From: Rhodocollybia butyracea
Taxonomy: Eukaryota; Basidiomycota; Agaricomycetes; Agaricales; Omphalotaceae
Direction: 5' to 3'
NCBI GenBank assembly: GCA_015501585.1
Contig: JADNRY010000438.1
Coordinates: 1 to 48,769, forward strand
Length of the DNA stretch: 48,769 bases
Part shown: piece by piece, positions 1 to 10,008 of the stretch
Layout: every line of letters starts with the position of its first letter
Numbering within the stretch: position 1 is the first letter of the stretch
Notes under the pieces: generated by a model
Seen by the model: only the letters and a program-made list of their open reading frames with translations
The model's database searches: none
Told to the model about the DNA's origin: nothing
Translations under genes and position numbers: made by a program

Positions 1-304
1 GCGTTGTTGCTGTCGCAATCACAGGGGGTTCTAACGGTATCTGGTGTGGTGGTTCCTGTCGATGGAATCCAAAATCCCAAGCCGTTTGCCCTTGTCCTGA
101 TAAGGTCGTCGCTGCTTGTCCCAAGGAATGCGCCGAATTACTGCCGCTAGCGAATGGGTTTTGGTCCGACATGAAATGAACAGGTAACGTGGACTGGGCA
201 GGTGTGGATTCTAGAGGTGGACTCTTTGGTTTAGTAGCGTATGGAATGGGAGGAGAAGTAGTTTTTGGCCTTTGCAATTCCATATTCCCTGCTCGTGCGT
301 CCAT
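1..304 (-). CDS. Second ORF of a probable retroelement, partial at window edge
   Basis: On the minus strand a frame opens at an ATG (304-302) and stays open to the window edge. The ATG lies four bases after the stop of the Gag-like ORF and is in another frame. The visible part (MDARAGNMELQRPKTT...) is rich in Pro, Ser, Thr and Gln and has no recognisable catalytic motif, because any protease, reverse transcriptase or integrase would lie outside the window. The near-overlap of stop and start is unusual for two nuclear genes and fits a two-ORF mobile element that uses stop-reinitiation. Assignment to a retroelement is inference. Confidence 0.5.
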   Translation of the reverse strand, partial: MDARAGNMELQRPKTTSPPIPYATKPKSPPLESTPAQSTLPVHFMSDQNPFASGSNSAHSLGQAATTLSGQGQTAWDFGFHRQEPPHQIPLEPPVIATATT

Positions 305-308
305 TCGC

Positions 309-1982
309 TTAATCGCGCCTGGTCTCTAGGAGGTACTCCCCTTGTAGAATTCTAGGTGATGTTGGCGCTTGTCCCGATGCTGGCCTGGAAGGCGGTTTAG
401 GCGGTGAGAGAGGTCGGTCCTGGGCTCGGTTAACGGTTGCCGATTGTGAGGTGATAGTCAAAGTGTTCCTGTTTAGACCCGGCGGTTGTTGCGCTATTGT
501 CGAGAATGTTGGAGACAACTCGTATGGCTCGTGTGTCCTGGGTACTCGTTCCCCTATATCTAGTTGTCGTACCAGATATGTGGTGGGGTCCCTAGCATAG
601 CGCCTTGCGTTCTCGAAAAGGTTTTCTCCTTGGATTGCTAATTCATGCGTTACGTGTGGCATACCTAGCATAAAGCGATCCGACCGAGCTATCCAGTAAA
701 GGTAGCGATCCCTACTGCTGCTTAAATGAGAAGCGTTATCTTCGCGAATACTTGCCATAGCCCTTTCCTGGTCAGCGTCACTCCAAATTGGGGTGAACAA
801 GTATTGCGTGTGTCCGAATTCAACGTGATGTTCCCTAGTTTCGCGCGCCGGGTTGGGCATAACCATTGCGCTAGTTGCCGTGAGTACGCGTAGTCTTTCC
901 CGACGAATATTAACTGTTCCGGTGGTTGTTGGCGGGATGGTTACCGTACGAGCGCGCTGTTCCAGGTAGATCCTTGTTTCGAATATAGGAGAGTATTCTG
1001 TTAGCGAAGGTTCTCTTCTATTGCGTGCATCTATAGCCATTTCGTAAAGAGCGCGGGCTTCGGGATTCATAGTATCCAGGTTCCTGGTACCGTCTCCTAC
1101 CAGCGGATACCCGGAAGGTATGGGCGTATGTTGTTCGTTGTGAGTGGCGCGTCGCAATACGGTCGGGTCCAAAAGAAGATTGTACATCCAGAGTACGTCG
1201 TTATAGTTGGTGACCGATTCTAAGAAACTCCTGGTCGTGGCATTAGCGAGTACTTCGTCGAATTGAGTAGAAACTAATGCGAAGAACCGTTGCCGCAAGT
1301 CGTCGAAAGTTACAGTAGGTTGAACTCGAATACCCATTTCGTGAAACAAGTAATGAAGGACAGCCAAAATACCGGTTGTAGTCACCCTTTGGATACGAAT
1401 AAGATCCTCAAGATTGAGCATCGTCTGCGAACTCGCTGTTGGGAGGACCATGGGCATTCCGTTAGCGGTCATGGGTGGGCTGAGGACTCTATGTTGGCGG
1501 CTGTAGTCGGCCGTGTAGTTAATGCGCCAATCCTGTGATCCATGGTGAAAGGTCGGTTGTGCCGGAGATGTGGTAGCGTCCCTAGGGGTTGGAATCCGTT
1601 GTTGAGCACCCGGGGTTATTACCTCTTCTGTGACGGGAGAGAGTTGGGTCCTGGTACTGGTAGGCGGAAAGTTAAACCGAATCTGAGGGACGTTTTCCGT
1701 GACGGGTGTTGGAACCAAGGTTGTGCCATGAGCTGGTGGGTATTGGGGAGGCGTATAGCTTATACCCGGCGTCATGGGGTTATCGCCTGGTTCGGGAGGT
1801 GGATTGAATAGAGCAAAGTTTCCTGGGAGAATTTCGGTAGGGGTATCGTCAAAAGACGTCGATGATGTCTCTTGGGCTGGTGCCGAAGAACTCGAAGGGG
1901 CTGAAGTGTCTTTGTTCTTCCCCTTACGATTCCTTTTGCTGTTTTTTGTCATGCTGGAGTCTCCGGTCGTCGTATAAGACAT
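309..1982 (-). CDS. Gag-like protein of a probable LTR retroelement
   Basis: A single-exon 557-residue protein. Residues 1-190 are low-complexity (Ser, Thr, Pro, with a basic KNSKRNRKGKNK stretch near the N-terminus). Residues 190-470 look globular and mostly helical (for example LEDLIRIQRVTTTGILAVLH). A Pro/Ser-rich tail follows. No CCHC zinc knuckle is visible in this ORF. The lack of introns, in a window where almost every other gene is split, together with the second ORF starting four bases downstream, suggests a Gag or ORF1 protein of a fungal LTR retroelement. No LTR pair can be seen because the element leaves the window. The alternative is an orphan single-exon gene. Confidence 0.5.
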   Translation of the reverse strand: MSYTTTGDSSMTKNSKRNRKGKNKDTSAPSSSSAPAQETSSTSFDDTPTEILPGNFALFNPPPEPGDNPMTPGISYTPPQYPPAHGTTLVPTPVTENVPQIRFNFPPTSTRTQLSPVTEEVITPGAQQRIPTPRDATTSPAQPTFHHGSQDWRINYTADYSRQHRVLSPPMTANGMPMVLPTASSQTMLNLEDLIRIQRVTTTGILAVLHYLFHEMGIRVQPTVTFDDLRQRFFALVSTQFDEVLANATTRSFLESVTNYNDVLWMYNLLLDPTVLRRATHNEQHTPIPSGYPLVGDGTRNLDTMNPEARALYEMAIDARNRREPSLTEYSPIFETRIYLEQRARTVTIPPTTTGTVNIRRERLRVLTATSAMVMPNPARETREHHVEFGHTQYLFTPIWSDADQERAMASIREDNASHLSSSRDRYLYWIARSDRFMLGMPHVTHELAIQGENLFENARRYARDPTTYLVRQLDIGERVPRTHEPYELSPTFSTIAQQPPGLNRNTLTITSQSATVNRAQDRPLSPPKPPSRPASGQAPTSPRILQGEYLLETRRD

Positions 1983-3374
1983 TCCCTAGTCGATAAGAGA
2001 TTTGCTATAATGTAAGGATCTAGGCGGATCCTTATTGCGACGGGTTGATGTACTATCTCGAATAGAAGCGGCGGAACGTTTCCGACGGGATGATTCGATG
2101 ATAGTGTACTCGATCTGGGAATAGCGACGACGTGAAACGTACGAGCGGAATCCGGAAGTGTAATAGAATGAACCGTACGAGTAAGCCTAGGAACGGAATA
2201 GGTTTCCGACTCTAAGGGTAGGACCCGCTGGGCGCAAGCGTTTTCGAATACGAGTTATTGGCGGCGGCAAGTCGAGCGGAAGCTGACTTGATAGAGCGCA
2301 ATGAATCGGAATCGAAGAGAGTATATTGCGGAGTGAAGAAAACGATAGAGTGAAGAAATAGAGTAAAAGAAACTGATAAGTCGGGAAATGAGTCGGTAAC
2401 TGGGGGGTTGTTTCAATATAGCAAATCTAGAGTATCAGAGATATCGACGAGTATTTAAGAGTAAGGAGGATATACAGGGTCGTGAAAAGTACGTAGACAA
2501 TCAGTTAAGGTGAAAGGGAAAGTACTACAAGGGACGAGCGGGAACGGAAATAATACAAGGGCATATCTCGGAATGGAACAAGGCAAGTGGAGAGACGGAA
2601 AGGTAGTGAGTAAGACTTGTGGAAGAGTTAGTAATAGGTAATTATGGCGGTTGTGATTGCGCCATCGAGAAGAAGTCGGGAGCGGAACTAACGGGATAAG
2701 TCGGGAGAGCGGAACCGACGGAATGAAACGAGAATAGAGCGGGAGTACGGGGCATGACAGAGCAAGGTATTTGAAGCAAGGATGAAAAATGGTAGCAGTC
2801 GAGGTTGCAAATGAATGCCAATAAATATGTTGTGAAAAGCAGAGTGCAAATGGACACACAGACTGCAGTCGCCATTGGTGAAAGAGAAAAGCCCGAAGAG
2901 GTAATGGCAGGATTGAGAAACACCGAGTAGTAAGAATGGCATTACACTGCAAGTTTGCATCATGCCTGAGGATCTCATCTAAGCCAGGAATTAGTGGAAG
3001 GCTGAGGAATAGAGTTAATGAATCACTCACAAACTTGTTCCATCTTTCTTTGTCCAATTTCATTGCATTAGAGGCATGTAGTCTGCAGCAGAAACGGTGT
3101 TTAGTGTCAGAGGATCAAGGCATGAAGACACCAACAAGAGCAGTACTCACCAACCAACTTACCAACACAGAAGAGGAAAAGAAAAAAAAAATTATTACAT
3201 CTGTGAAGCAATTTAAGTACGAAGATGTCAGTACACAGGAAAGTTACCTTCTGAGATGCAACAGGAATGTCAAAATGCCGAAAACAATGCTGATGTTAAT
3301 GAGTAGGTACAGAGGGCAAAAGCAAGAGCAAGAGCATGGTGATGGAGTAGAAAGAGTGTAGATGAGCAATCAGT
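1983..3374. other. Probable retroelement leader/LTR side and unresolved sequence
   Basis: Upstream (minus-strand sense) of the Gag-like ORF lies about 1.4 kb with no convincing gene. Positions 2450-2760 are purine-rich on the plus strand, with many imperfect GGGAACGGAA-type words. Between 2930 and 3260 on the minus strand there are splice-like signals (GTGAGT near 3030 and 3150, GTAACT near 3247) around short ORFs such as MKLDKERWNKF. I could not join them into a recognisable protein, so this may be a decayed transposon gene. Confidence 0.3.
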
Positions 3375-3528
3375 AAGTCACATGGGATGCACTTTGACAT
3401 TCCAAATATATCGAAACAAAATCCTTTTTGGGTCAACTGGATTTGGACAAAATCAGGCCTAATCGGGAAGAATTCTCACGCAAAACCCGCCATAAGGACG
3501 AGCCTTCATTGCATTCAGGACTCGTAAC
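3375..3528 (+). repeat. Dispersed repeat R1, copy a (right end only)
   Basis: This is about 150 bp shared with 10257-10410 and 40205-40354 in the same orientation. Common words include CTTTGACATT, AATTC(C/T)CACGC and ATAAGGA(C/T)GAGCCTTCATT, and all three end in ATTCAGGACT(C/T)GTA. Here the repeat runs directly into the last intron of a duplicated small gene (exon at 3599), so it sits where the gene's upstream exons should be. The left end of this copy was not located. Confidence 0.7.
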
Positions 3529-3534
3529 TATCAA

Positions 3535-3950
3535 GGTTTCTCTTGTTCTTCTTGATGAACCGGTTATAGTTAGCTTATGAACTTGTAGAGCAGATCAGTA
3601 TAAAACCACTTGACGAGGAAGATTTGGATTTGGATGAGCGCTTTTAACTGAAAAGACTTCACCTTCGTTCCCGCCCCTATCGAGCTTCTCCGTCCGAGTC
3701 AACACCCTGATTTCTTGTCCCATCTATGATCTGGCCTTTCCCTTTATCGCTCCCAGTTCTCGCTCTCCCGCTTCGCTGACTGCCTTCATTACCATACTTG
3801 TTGGACAATAGTATATTGCAAGTTACTATAGTGCTGTACTATCATATCACGTATTTGAAACTTTACACTTGATCTTACACTTATTTGAATACTTTTGGGG
3901 ACTGAGCCCACCCAAGCTATAATTCCCGCCTCAATCAAAGCCTCTCGCCA
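3535..3950 (+). pseudogene. 3' end of a duplicated small gene (paralogue of 5651-6184)
   Basis: The last intron, last exon (3599-3647, ending ...DEEDLDLDERF and a stop) and 3' flank are clearly homologous to 6070-6440. Shared features are the intron with GATGAACC and GCTTATGAA, an exon starting AGCAG(A/C)TC, and the flank TTGATCTTACACTTATTT. The upstream exons are missing and repeat R1 takes their place. Further short similarities (CCCAAGCTATAAT at 3910 and 5450; GATGTGCCCCTATCATC at 4388 and 5583) show that the duplicated block was larger and has been rearranged. Confidence 0.65.
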
Positions 3951-4715
3951 TGGATAAATGGGGATTGAACTGTTGTTGTAAAAGGGGGAAAATTCAGATA
4001 CAAGCTACGCTCATCCTCCAAATGTGGGGACAAAAGCACACCAGAGGGTAGAGATGGGTAAAGCCCTGGGTCAACAACCCGATGGAGTCTCATTCCATAA
4101 AACTAGGTACTTATATACTATACAATTGTATACTACACTACATAAGGGAATTGACTTGCTTTAAGTCCAGGCAAGTCATGTAAAGTCATTATGAGTCATT
4201 TAGAATCATTGCACAGTCAATGACTCAATGCACAGTAACTATGTACTACAAATGAGTCAATGCAATATTGACACACTATGACTCCAGTCCATATGAGTCA
4301 GTCCAGGTTTGTACACGGAGGCACTTGCAAATATTCCAATCCAAATTCCTACATGAACAGCTCGTCGGCCCTTCCTCAGCTCCACGTGATGTGCCCCTAT
4401 CATCGAAGTGACGATGTCGTCCTACTCCATCCGCCTCGAGCCATGCAACTTCAATCACCAACCATCGGGATTAGTGAGATCAATCCCTTCAGTGCTATGT
4501 TGACCATCATGCATGAGACGCCAAAACCGATGGGGGGGAAATGTAGCAGTTTCTTGGCGAAGACGCCGCGCGCGGATGATAGCTGGGTCGGTCGGCTCGA
4601 GGGTGGCACAGTCGTAATGTAGTTTGATCTCGAATGCAGCAGGCATGGGATCTTTGTGATGCGAGTTGTTTATGAAACGTTTCCTAGTAGAAAGTAAAGA
4701 TGGAGAAAATTGTTG
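3951..4715. other. No confident gene; cluster of TGASTCA words at about 4180-4310
   Basis: I see no supported gene. Within about 130 bp there are four perfect TGA(G/C)TCA heptamers (in ATGAGTCAT, ATGACTCAA, ATGAGTCAA and ATGAGTCAG) plus several near matches (AAGTCAT, TGACTCC, AGTCCAG). This heptamer is the core bound by fungal bZIP factors of the Gcn4/AP-1 class. Minus-strand ORFs at 4455-4646 and 4276-4461 have no recognisable domain and may be remnants of the phosphotransferase downstream. Confidence 0.35.
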
Positions 4716-5155
4716 TCATAATGTAAACTTTTCTCTCGCTCCGAGCTTCTTCCAGCGAGAAGCAGCAGACTTGACTCTGTCTCTGGCAGGAATCCGTTCC
4801 ATCAGCATCCACGGCAAGCCTACCGCGTTTGGATCGGGCTGAATGTGGTAGATTTGGGGGACAGCGACACCGTAGACATCACGCAAGGTTTCATAAACAG
4901 TGGCGCGCTCAAACATCCGACGCGTGAGGTGCTCATCGAGCGTAACATCGCATTCAAAGCGTGCTATGACGCATTCATTTCCTTCAAGTAGCACGTCAAA
5001 GACCTATTAGAGCTGTTAGAAGAGCCTTCGTACACAGAGAGCAAGCAACTAACTGGGTAGAGGCTTACTCGCTTCAGCTCAACCACTTCTTTGCCTCGCA
5101 ATCGAGCAATCTCCAGGCGGACGGAATCTAGACGCACTGCGCTGATATCAGCCAT
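4716..5155 (-). pseudogene. Truncated APH-like phosphotransferase/kinase
   Basis: Exon 1 (from the ATG at 5155, MADISAVRLDSVRLEIARL...) is joined through an intron of about 65 nt ending ...CTCTAATAG to an exon starting VFDVLLEGNECVIARFE. The second exon reads VAVPQIYHIQPDPNAVGLPW then MLMERIP, the pattern of the N-lobe of fungal aminoglycoside-phosphotransferase-like (APH) proteins: a Lys/Arg-bearing strand, then VPxxY and GxPxMLMExxPG. The frame ends at REKFTL about 145 residues in. The catalytic C-lobe (HGDxxxxN and DxE) is not found before the stop, so this is a broken copy. Family assignment rests on motif recognition only. Confidence 0.5.
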
Positions 5156-5339
5156 AACCAGCGTGTTGACTGGTGATGGAAAAGGAGGTAAATTTATGAG
5201 CTAGAAATGGGCTGGACAAATGTAGGTCCTTTCATCACGACAAGCGGCACTTATTACGCGACTAAGTACTGACCAGGACCATCAGCAGGTAGGTAGCGCC
5301 GCCATAGAAATGATGCTCATCTTATTAGGCTCCAATGAG

Positions 5340-5650
5340 CTCTGGACAGTACGCCATAATTCTTTGTCTCTAATCCATTGCTGCAGCGATTTCAGTTGAG
5401 GATAGGAATATGTTTACAAAGCCAAACCGGAGCCATCCAAAGGAGCTCTTACCCAAGCTATAATCCTTACCTCAATCAACGCCTCCCTCACGATTCACCA
5501 CAAGTAAACGAGCCATTTTCGAACAAAGGACCAAGAGTGAAAGATCAGTGGCTGAGATGCTCCGTCGGCAGTTCACTCTCGTGATGTGCCCCTATCATCT
5601 GAACGACTTTTCTCTTCACTAACTACAAGACGGCTAGCCAGGCTAATGGG
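5340..5650. other. Upstream region of small gene, no independent gene seen
   Basis: This stretch contains sequence related to 3900-3950 and 4380-4400, remnants of the tandem duplication. It leads into the ATG at 5651. No supported ORF was found. Confidence 0.3.
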
Positions 5651-6184
5651 ATGTCTTCCTCAAATTCCTCCCCATTCGACGCCTCCAATCATTCAACTTT
5701 AACCACTTCTGTTGAATCATCCAGTTCAAGTGCAGCTACCTCAGATGGTACAAATACTCCGTTAGCGATCCTCGAAAAAGAACATGCGGCGTTTCAGGTT
5801 CGAAACCAAAATCTATTCAGGATACATTTTGACTCAAGTTTTCTTTTCAGGATGAACACAGCAGGATAAGCAGCGCAGAATAGATATTACGACCCTTGTA
5901 TGGCTCCTTCGTTTCTCGTCCAATTCCCTTGCCTATCATCACTACTTATTATGATTTCCTAGGCACTTGTGTACGGCTATCCTCTGGATCCTGTGGATTC
6001 TGAAAAATTGGCAGAGATAGAGTTGTTGATGAATGACTATTATCAACGATTTTGCGCATGGCGCGACAAGCATCAAGGTTTTTCTCTTTTTCTTTCGATG
6101 AACCAATAGTTGGCTTATGAAATTATAGAGCAGCTCGGTCTATTAGTAGTTGACGATGAAAGAGATCTGGAGGACCACTATTAA
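5651..6184 (+). CDS. Small four-exon protein of unknown function
   Basis: My model joins exons 5651-5797, 5865-5897, 5963-6077 and 6129-6184, all with GT-AG borders and a continuous frame, giving about 116 residues. The first 40 residues are a Ser/Thr-rich disordered tail (MSSSNSSPFDASNHSTLTTS...). The rest is a compact helical part with LAILEKEHAAFQ, LALVYGYPLDPVDSEKLAEI and LMNDYYQRFCAWRDKHQ, ending in an acidic tail. I recognise no domain. The gene is intact, while a second copy survives only as its 3' end at 3535-3950. Exon 2 is short and its acceptor (GAACACAGCAG) is the least certain part. Confidence 0.55.
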
Positions 6185-6573
6185 CCCAACATCTTCCACC
6201 TTCGCTTCCGCCGCTATCGAGCTTCTTCATCCGACTCGATACCCCGACGACTCGGCCTCATTTCTTGACCTATCCTTTATCACTCTCGGTTCCCACTCTC
6301 TCGCTTAGAAGATGAATTTGACTTCAAGTTGGGCAGTATCCTGTTACCATAGTGCTTTATTATTCAAGTTCAAAGCCCTATCTATCACGCACTTTACCCT
6401 TGATCTTACACTTATTTTGAACTCTTTTGAGCCCATCAAGGAATTGCAGAGAGCTAGCAGATTTGTTTGTGTGTCCACTTTGTGGTCCACAATCTTGTGT
6501 CAGTCCAACAAACACTAATTAAAGACCATATTTGCATGAATGGCCCACTCAGACGTGGTACTAAATATAAAGT

Positions 6574-6690
6574 TTAAAAATAAAAAAACACAAACATAAC
6601 CACCTTAAGACGGAATCGAACCCCCGGCGGATCGAGCTCACGCGCGCGTGGCGACCATACCGCTACCTCATTGATACGTGGTTATGTAGC
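6574..6690 (-). ncRNA. tRNA-like element with A and B boxes (tRNA-derived SINE or pseudo-tRNA)
   Basis: On the minus strand there is a good B box (GGTTCGATTCC, 6623-6613) and an A-box-like word (TAGCGGTATGG, 666-656 in the 6600s) at normal tRNA spacing, followed by an oligo-T run (6589-6582) that could stop RNA polymerase III. The 7-bp acceptor stem expected from these boxes does not form. Instead a longer stem CATAACCAC/GTGGTTATG encloses the unit. It is therefore not a standard tRNA and fits a tRNA-derived SINE or pseudogene. No isotype can be assigned. Confidence 0.45.
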
Positions 6691-6839
6691 TTAAGCTACG
6701 AAACAAACAGTGAATGATTTCCGGATGGGAGCACACAATACTTGGGAGTACGAGTTTGCGATCTATCAAATCCATCCCAACGCAGCCCCTTGTCCTCCTC
6801 CATGTCCTCTCTCCTTCTGAATGACAAACATCCCATCTC

Positions 6840-7567
6840 TCATTGTAATCGCAGTCCTCGTATCTTCCAGTATCGGCGGCGTACTCGACTCGCTAGTCCC
6901 CGCCGTCTCGGGTTTGATGAAGTACGGACGGGCCCGCGGTGAGGTTGTGTTCGAAGCAACACCAGGGGTCGTAGTTGAAGTACCCGTAGCACCAGACGTG
7001 GTAGAACCAAACGTCGGGCGTTGGCGTCGTTGGCGTCCCCGGAGCCAGAGTCGTACTCGCAGCAGCAGTCATCCACGAAGATCTCCCAGTCAAACCAGTA
7101 AGCCCGGCCGCATGGCTTGCGGCAATATTACTCATCTTCTTCTGCACATCCACCCCAGGTCCATACCTTTTCCGTTTCTTCTTGGTTCCGCCATTAGCGG
7201 ACGAATCGTCGTCGTCAAATCCACCGTCTGAAGAGGGGTTGTTGAGAGACGATTGTGTGAGTGCAGCTGGAGCCATATCCGTACGTTCTTTACGTTCCCA
7301 ACGGATTTTGAGTTCCTCATTTTGCTCGATTGGTTCGAGGACTTTGAGTTGTAAGACTCCACATTGGAGTTTTGGTCGTTGTATTCTCCGCCAGTTATAG
7401 TATCTTCGTACATTGAAGGTGGTCCATCGAATTGGGTGTCTGTACGATGTGTAGCTGCTGTGATCATCCCTGTGATCAAGTCTTGTAGTATAGCGCGTAA
7501 AGCTAGTGCAAGATAATTGTGTGTGTCGGGAGATGGGTGTGGTGATGGAAGAGTATGGGTTATTCAT
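6840..7567 (-). CDS. Low-complexity protein, gene model unresolved (possible frame break)
   Basis: A minus-strand frame from 7567 encodes LQLKVLEPIEQNEELKIRWE, then an Asp/Ser-rich stretch and a lysine-rich KKKRKRYGPG that could be a nuclear localisation signal, followed by VQKKMSNIAASHAAGL. Around 7020 the natural-looking Thr/Ser-rich reading (GSTTSGATGTSTTTPG, then ARPYFIKPETAGTSESS) continues in a different frame from the upstream part. Either a short intron or a frameshift lies near 7000-7040. The N-terminal 60 residues of the open frame are probably not coding. I do not recognise the family. Confidence 0.35.
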
Positions 7568-8228
7568 GAGATGGTAGAAGAGAGGTATGCCGTGTCGAAG
7601 GAGGTTGTTTCATGTTCGGCGGTCGTAGGAACGAAATGAAAAGTGGGTGTCGTTGAAGCGATTCTTCTTCGAAGGCCTAGCCAGAAAAGAGAGAATGACC
7701 GAAAGAAGAAAATGTGATATCTAATAGGGCGTCGATAAGGTTATCGGCGCTGGAGTTGCAGATGCTGCTGGAGTTGAAACGGATGAGCTTGTAGAGCTGG
7801 ATCAATAACTATATCTGAGGACAGGACGCGTCAGCGACGGAGAAAGTTATGAAAGTGAACAACACGCACTAGACCAGTTGTATCTGCTGGAAGCTGCTGC
7901 GATTGAGGTGCTCGTGTTGGCGTCGATGAAGTTGAAGTCGGTGCGGGTGGTTTGATTCACTTTGATTGTGAATTCCATGAAGCCAAACGGTCAGTCGAAG
8001 TAGTCGGGAATTGTAGGAAGCATAACTGTTCGGAACAATGCCAGTTATCCCAGCAAAAAGAATCGTGGGGTGGTTCGTGATGGAATCGATTAATCTCCGA
8101 AAAGGCAGGTCAAAGGCAGCAGAACGGCCATCACAGTGCATAACTTAGGCAGGTAAGATGTCAATACTTACACGCTCAACATGTACATGCACAAGCTCAA
8201 CTGGATATTTACAAAACTCTACTTGATA
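7568..8228 (-). other. Possible upstream exons or remnant, not resolved
   Basis: Minus-strand segments with exon-like composition occur at about 7770-7805 (VIDPALQAHPFQLQQHLQLQ, then a stop) and 7870-7990 (readings such as TRTDFNFIDANTSTSIAAAS), separated by sequence with splice-like ends (GTGCGTG...CCTCAG). They could belong to a small gene, but I cannot fix the frame or a start. Confidence 0.25.
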
Positions 8229-9320
8229 TTATTGTATACGAGTCATACCCTCTGTAGCATTTAGCATAGTAGTAGCTTTTTCCCTGTAAATCCCAGACCC
8301 AAAAGCATGTAGGCGCATCTCTTCTGCGCATTTTTCAGACTCCATCTCCTTCCCTCCTAAAAGTTGACTGAATACCAATAGCGGAAATGTCGTGCAGACA
8401 ATGAAGGCAAATAGTACACCCAGGTTGCCCACACTCTCACCATCCACACCTAAAGTTAGAGGCACTCTTTGGACGTAAGCGCTCCCGAGGTAGATGCCAA
8501 TTGAACCCAAGTAAAGGCTGATGGATATACCCATGAGCTCGTAGGGAAGTTGTAGGAATAGGTGAGAGATATAGCTGCTCTGGAATGTTTCATCGCCTTT
8601 TTGATTCGTGTAGTACACACCATTTGAGAGCCAGGCTCGCACTTCTACAGGTCGCTGGAGAAAGCCCAGCGCTCGCTGCTGGACACATGTAAAGAAGACT
8701 GCAAGCAAGCCCACTGCCATCGAGAGAATCAGGGCTCCTCGAGAAAAGTAGGTCGTCTGGTTCAGTCCTGGTAATGATAAACTAGAGACCGCTAATTGTG
8801 CTAAAAGAGCGCCCTACAAGCAGTCAGAAGTTTGGTTACTCAGTCTCACTGTCATATTTACCACAATGGCGACCATATTGAAGGAGTCTATGTAAGACCT
8901 ACGCAGGCCCAGCACTTCCTCATCGGCTCCATAATTGATGATCTCCTCAATCTTCTCCAAACCTTGCAAATCGAAGAACAGCCAAGGCTTGTAGGCCCAC
9001 CTAGGGCCGTACCGCGCGGCTGCGTACCCACTGGAAATGTAGGTTCGGGACGCTGGGAACTGAAAGAGATATCGTGTAACAAAAAGGATACGAGCAAAGG
9101 CTCTGGCTGGGCTACCAGTGATAGCGAAGAATTCAGTTGCGTGCATGGGTTTTAGTACAAGGTTGTTGACACAATGCTTTTTAACTTCCTGGCCTACCGT
9201 GAATAGAAGCATGCCATCTTCTGCCATCTTACTAAAAAGGCTCTGTTCAGTAGCGAGATCACCCTGAACTTGAACGTGAACCTCAAGTTTCATATTTCCA
9301 TATACGATATTTGAAATCAT
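8229..9320 (-). CDS. Fungal multi-pass membrane protein of unknown function
   Basis: Two exons (9320-8862 and 8813-8229) are joined over a 48-nt GT-AG intron in a continuous frame (...FNMVAIV | GALLAQLAVSSLSLPG...). The first exon is soluble, with MKLEVHVQVQGDLATEQSLF, KPMHATEFFAITGSPARAFA and a Tyr/Trp-rich YGPRWAYKPWLFFDLQGLEK. The second exon has about four hydrophobic segments, including LILSMAVGLLAVFFTC, LPYELMGISISLYLGSIGIY and LGVLFAFIVCTTFPLLVF, and a C-terminal cytosolic-looking tail. I do not recognise a named family. Fragments of the same sequence recur at 9634-9697 (inverted) and 10720-10795. The start is provisional, since upstream exons are possible. Confidence 0.6.
9241..9305 (-). 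repeat. Imperfect inverted repeat with 9634-9697
   Basis: The plus strand here (CTCTGTTCAGTAGCGAGATC..., CCTCAAGTTTCATATTTCC) matches the reverse complement of 9634-9697 with few changes. The repeat covers the first codons of the membrane-protein gene, so a broken inverted copy of its 5' end lies about 330 bp upstream. Confidence 0.7.
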
Positions 9321-10008
9321 ATCAATTACATACGAATGACAATCCGGACAGAATCCGGACCTCAGTCGCCGGTCTTACCACTGTGCGCTAACGCGTGCAA
9401 TAAGAAAGCCACTGCCAGCATACCACCGCACTCCACACCGGTTTTTGGGCTTTGTGGGCGCCCGTTGACGTGTTTTCTGACCATTCAATGCTGCATGTCG
9501 ACTGCCAATAACTCCCCTTCTGTTTTATAAGCCATGAGGGAAGAAAAAGAGTACGTGCGCGTCTGGTCACAGTTATTACATCTATTTAGTGTCACATCAA
9601 AATCACATCAGACGAGGTTTCGACCTTACTGAATATAGGAATTTGAAACTTGAAGTTCACGTTGAGTTCAGGGTGAACTTGCTACTGAACAGAGCAATTT
9701 ATTATAAGTTATAAAATCTTGGCTAGGTCCTAAGTCAAATGCCGTAAACGACTTAGGACTACTTAAATGACTTCACTTGGGAATTGAGCTTCAAGCTAAA
9801 AAGTGCATTTTCAGTAGAAAAAAGGTGTACATACAGGCGACAAAGGTATATGTATATAATCTCTCTCTCTTTTCTCTTTTTTTTCCTCTGTTCCCAACTT
9901 GAAAAAACTTGATTTCTACAGCGCATGTACAGACAGCTTAGGACATGAGCCTAGTGTCATTCACTAAGGACTGGTGACCTCCAGTGGATAGGAGTAAGAA
10001 TGAAAAAT
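9321..10008. other. No gene; inverted fragment and CT-rich tract
   Basis: No supported ORF was found. It contains the inverted fragment at 9634-9697 and a pyrimidine tract at about 9861-9892. On the minus strand near 9400-9340 there is a weak tRNA-like pair (TAGCGCACAGTGG and GGTCCGGATTC), too closely spaced for a tRNA. Confidence 0.3.

Noticed and set aside
2455..3063. Long minus-strand ORF of 202 residues (MKLDKERWNKF...)
   Set aside because: It is hydrophobic and low in informative motifs, it overlaps splice-like signals, and other frames look as good. It is not supported as a protein.
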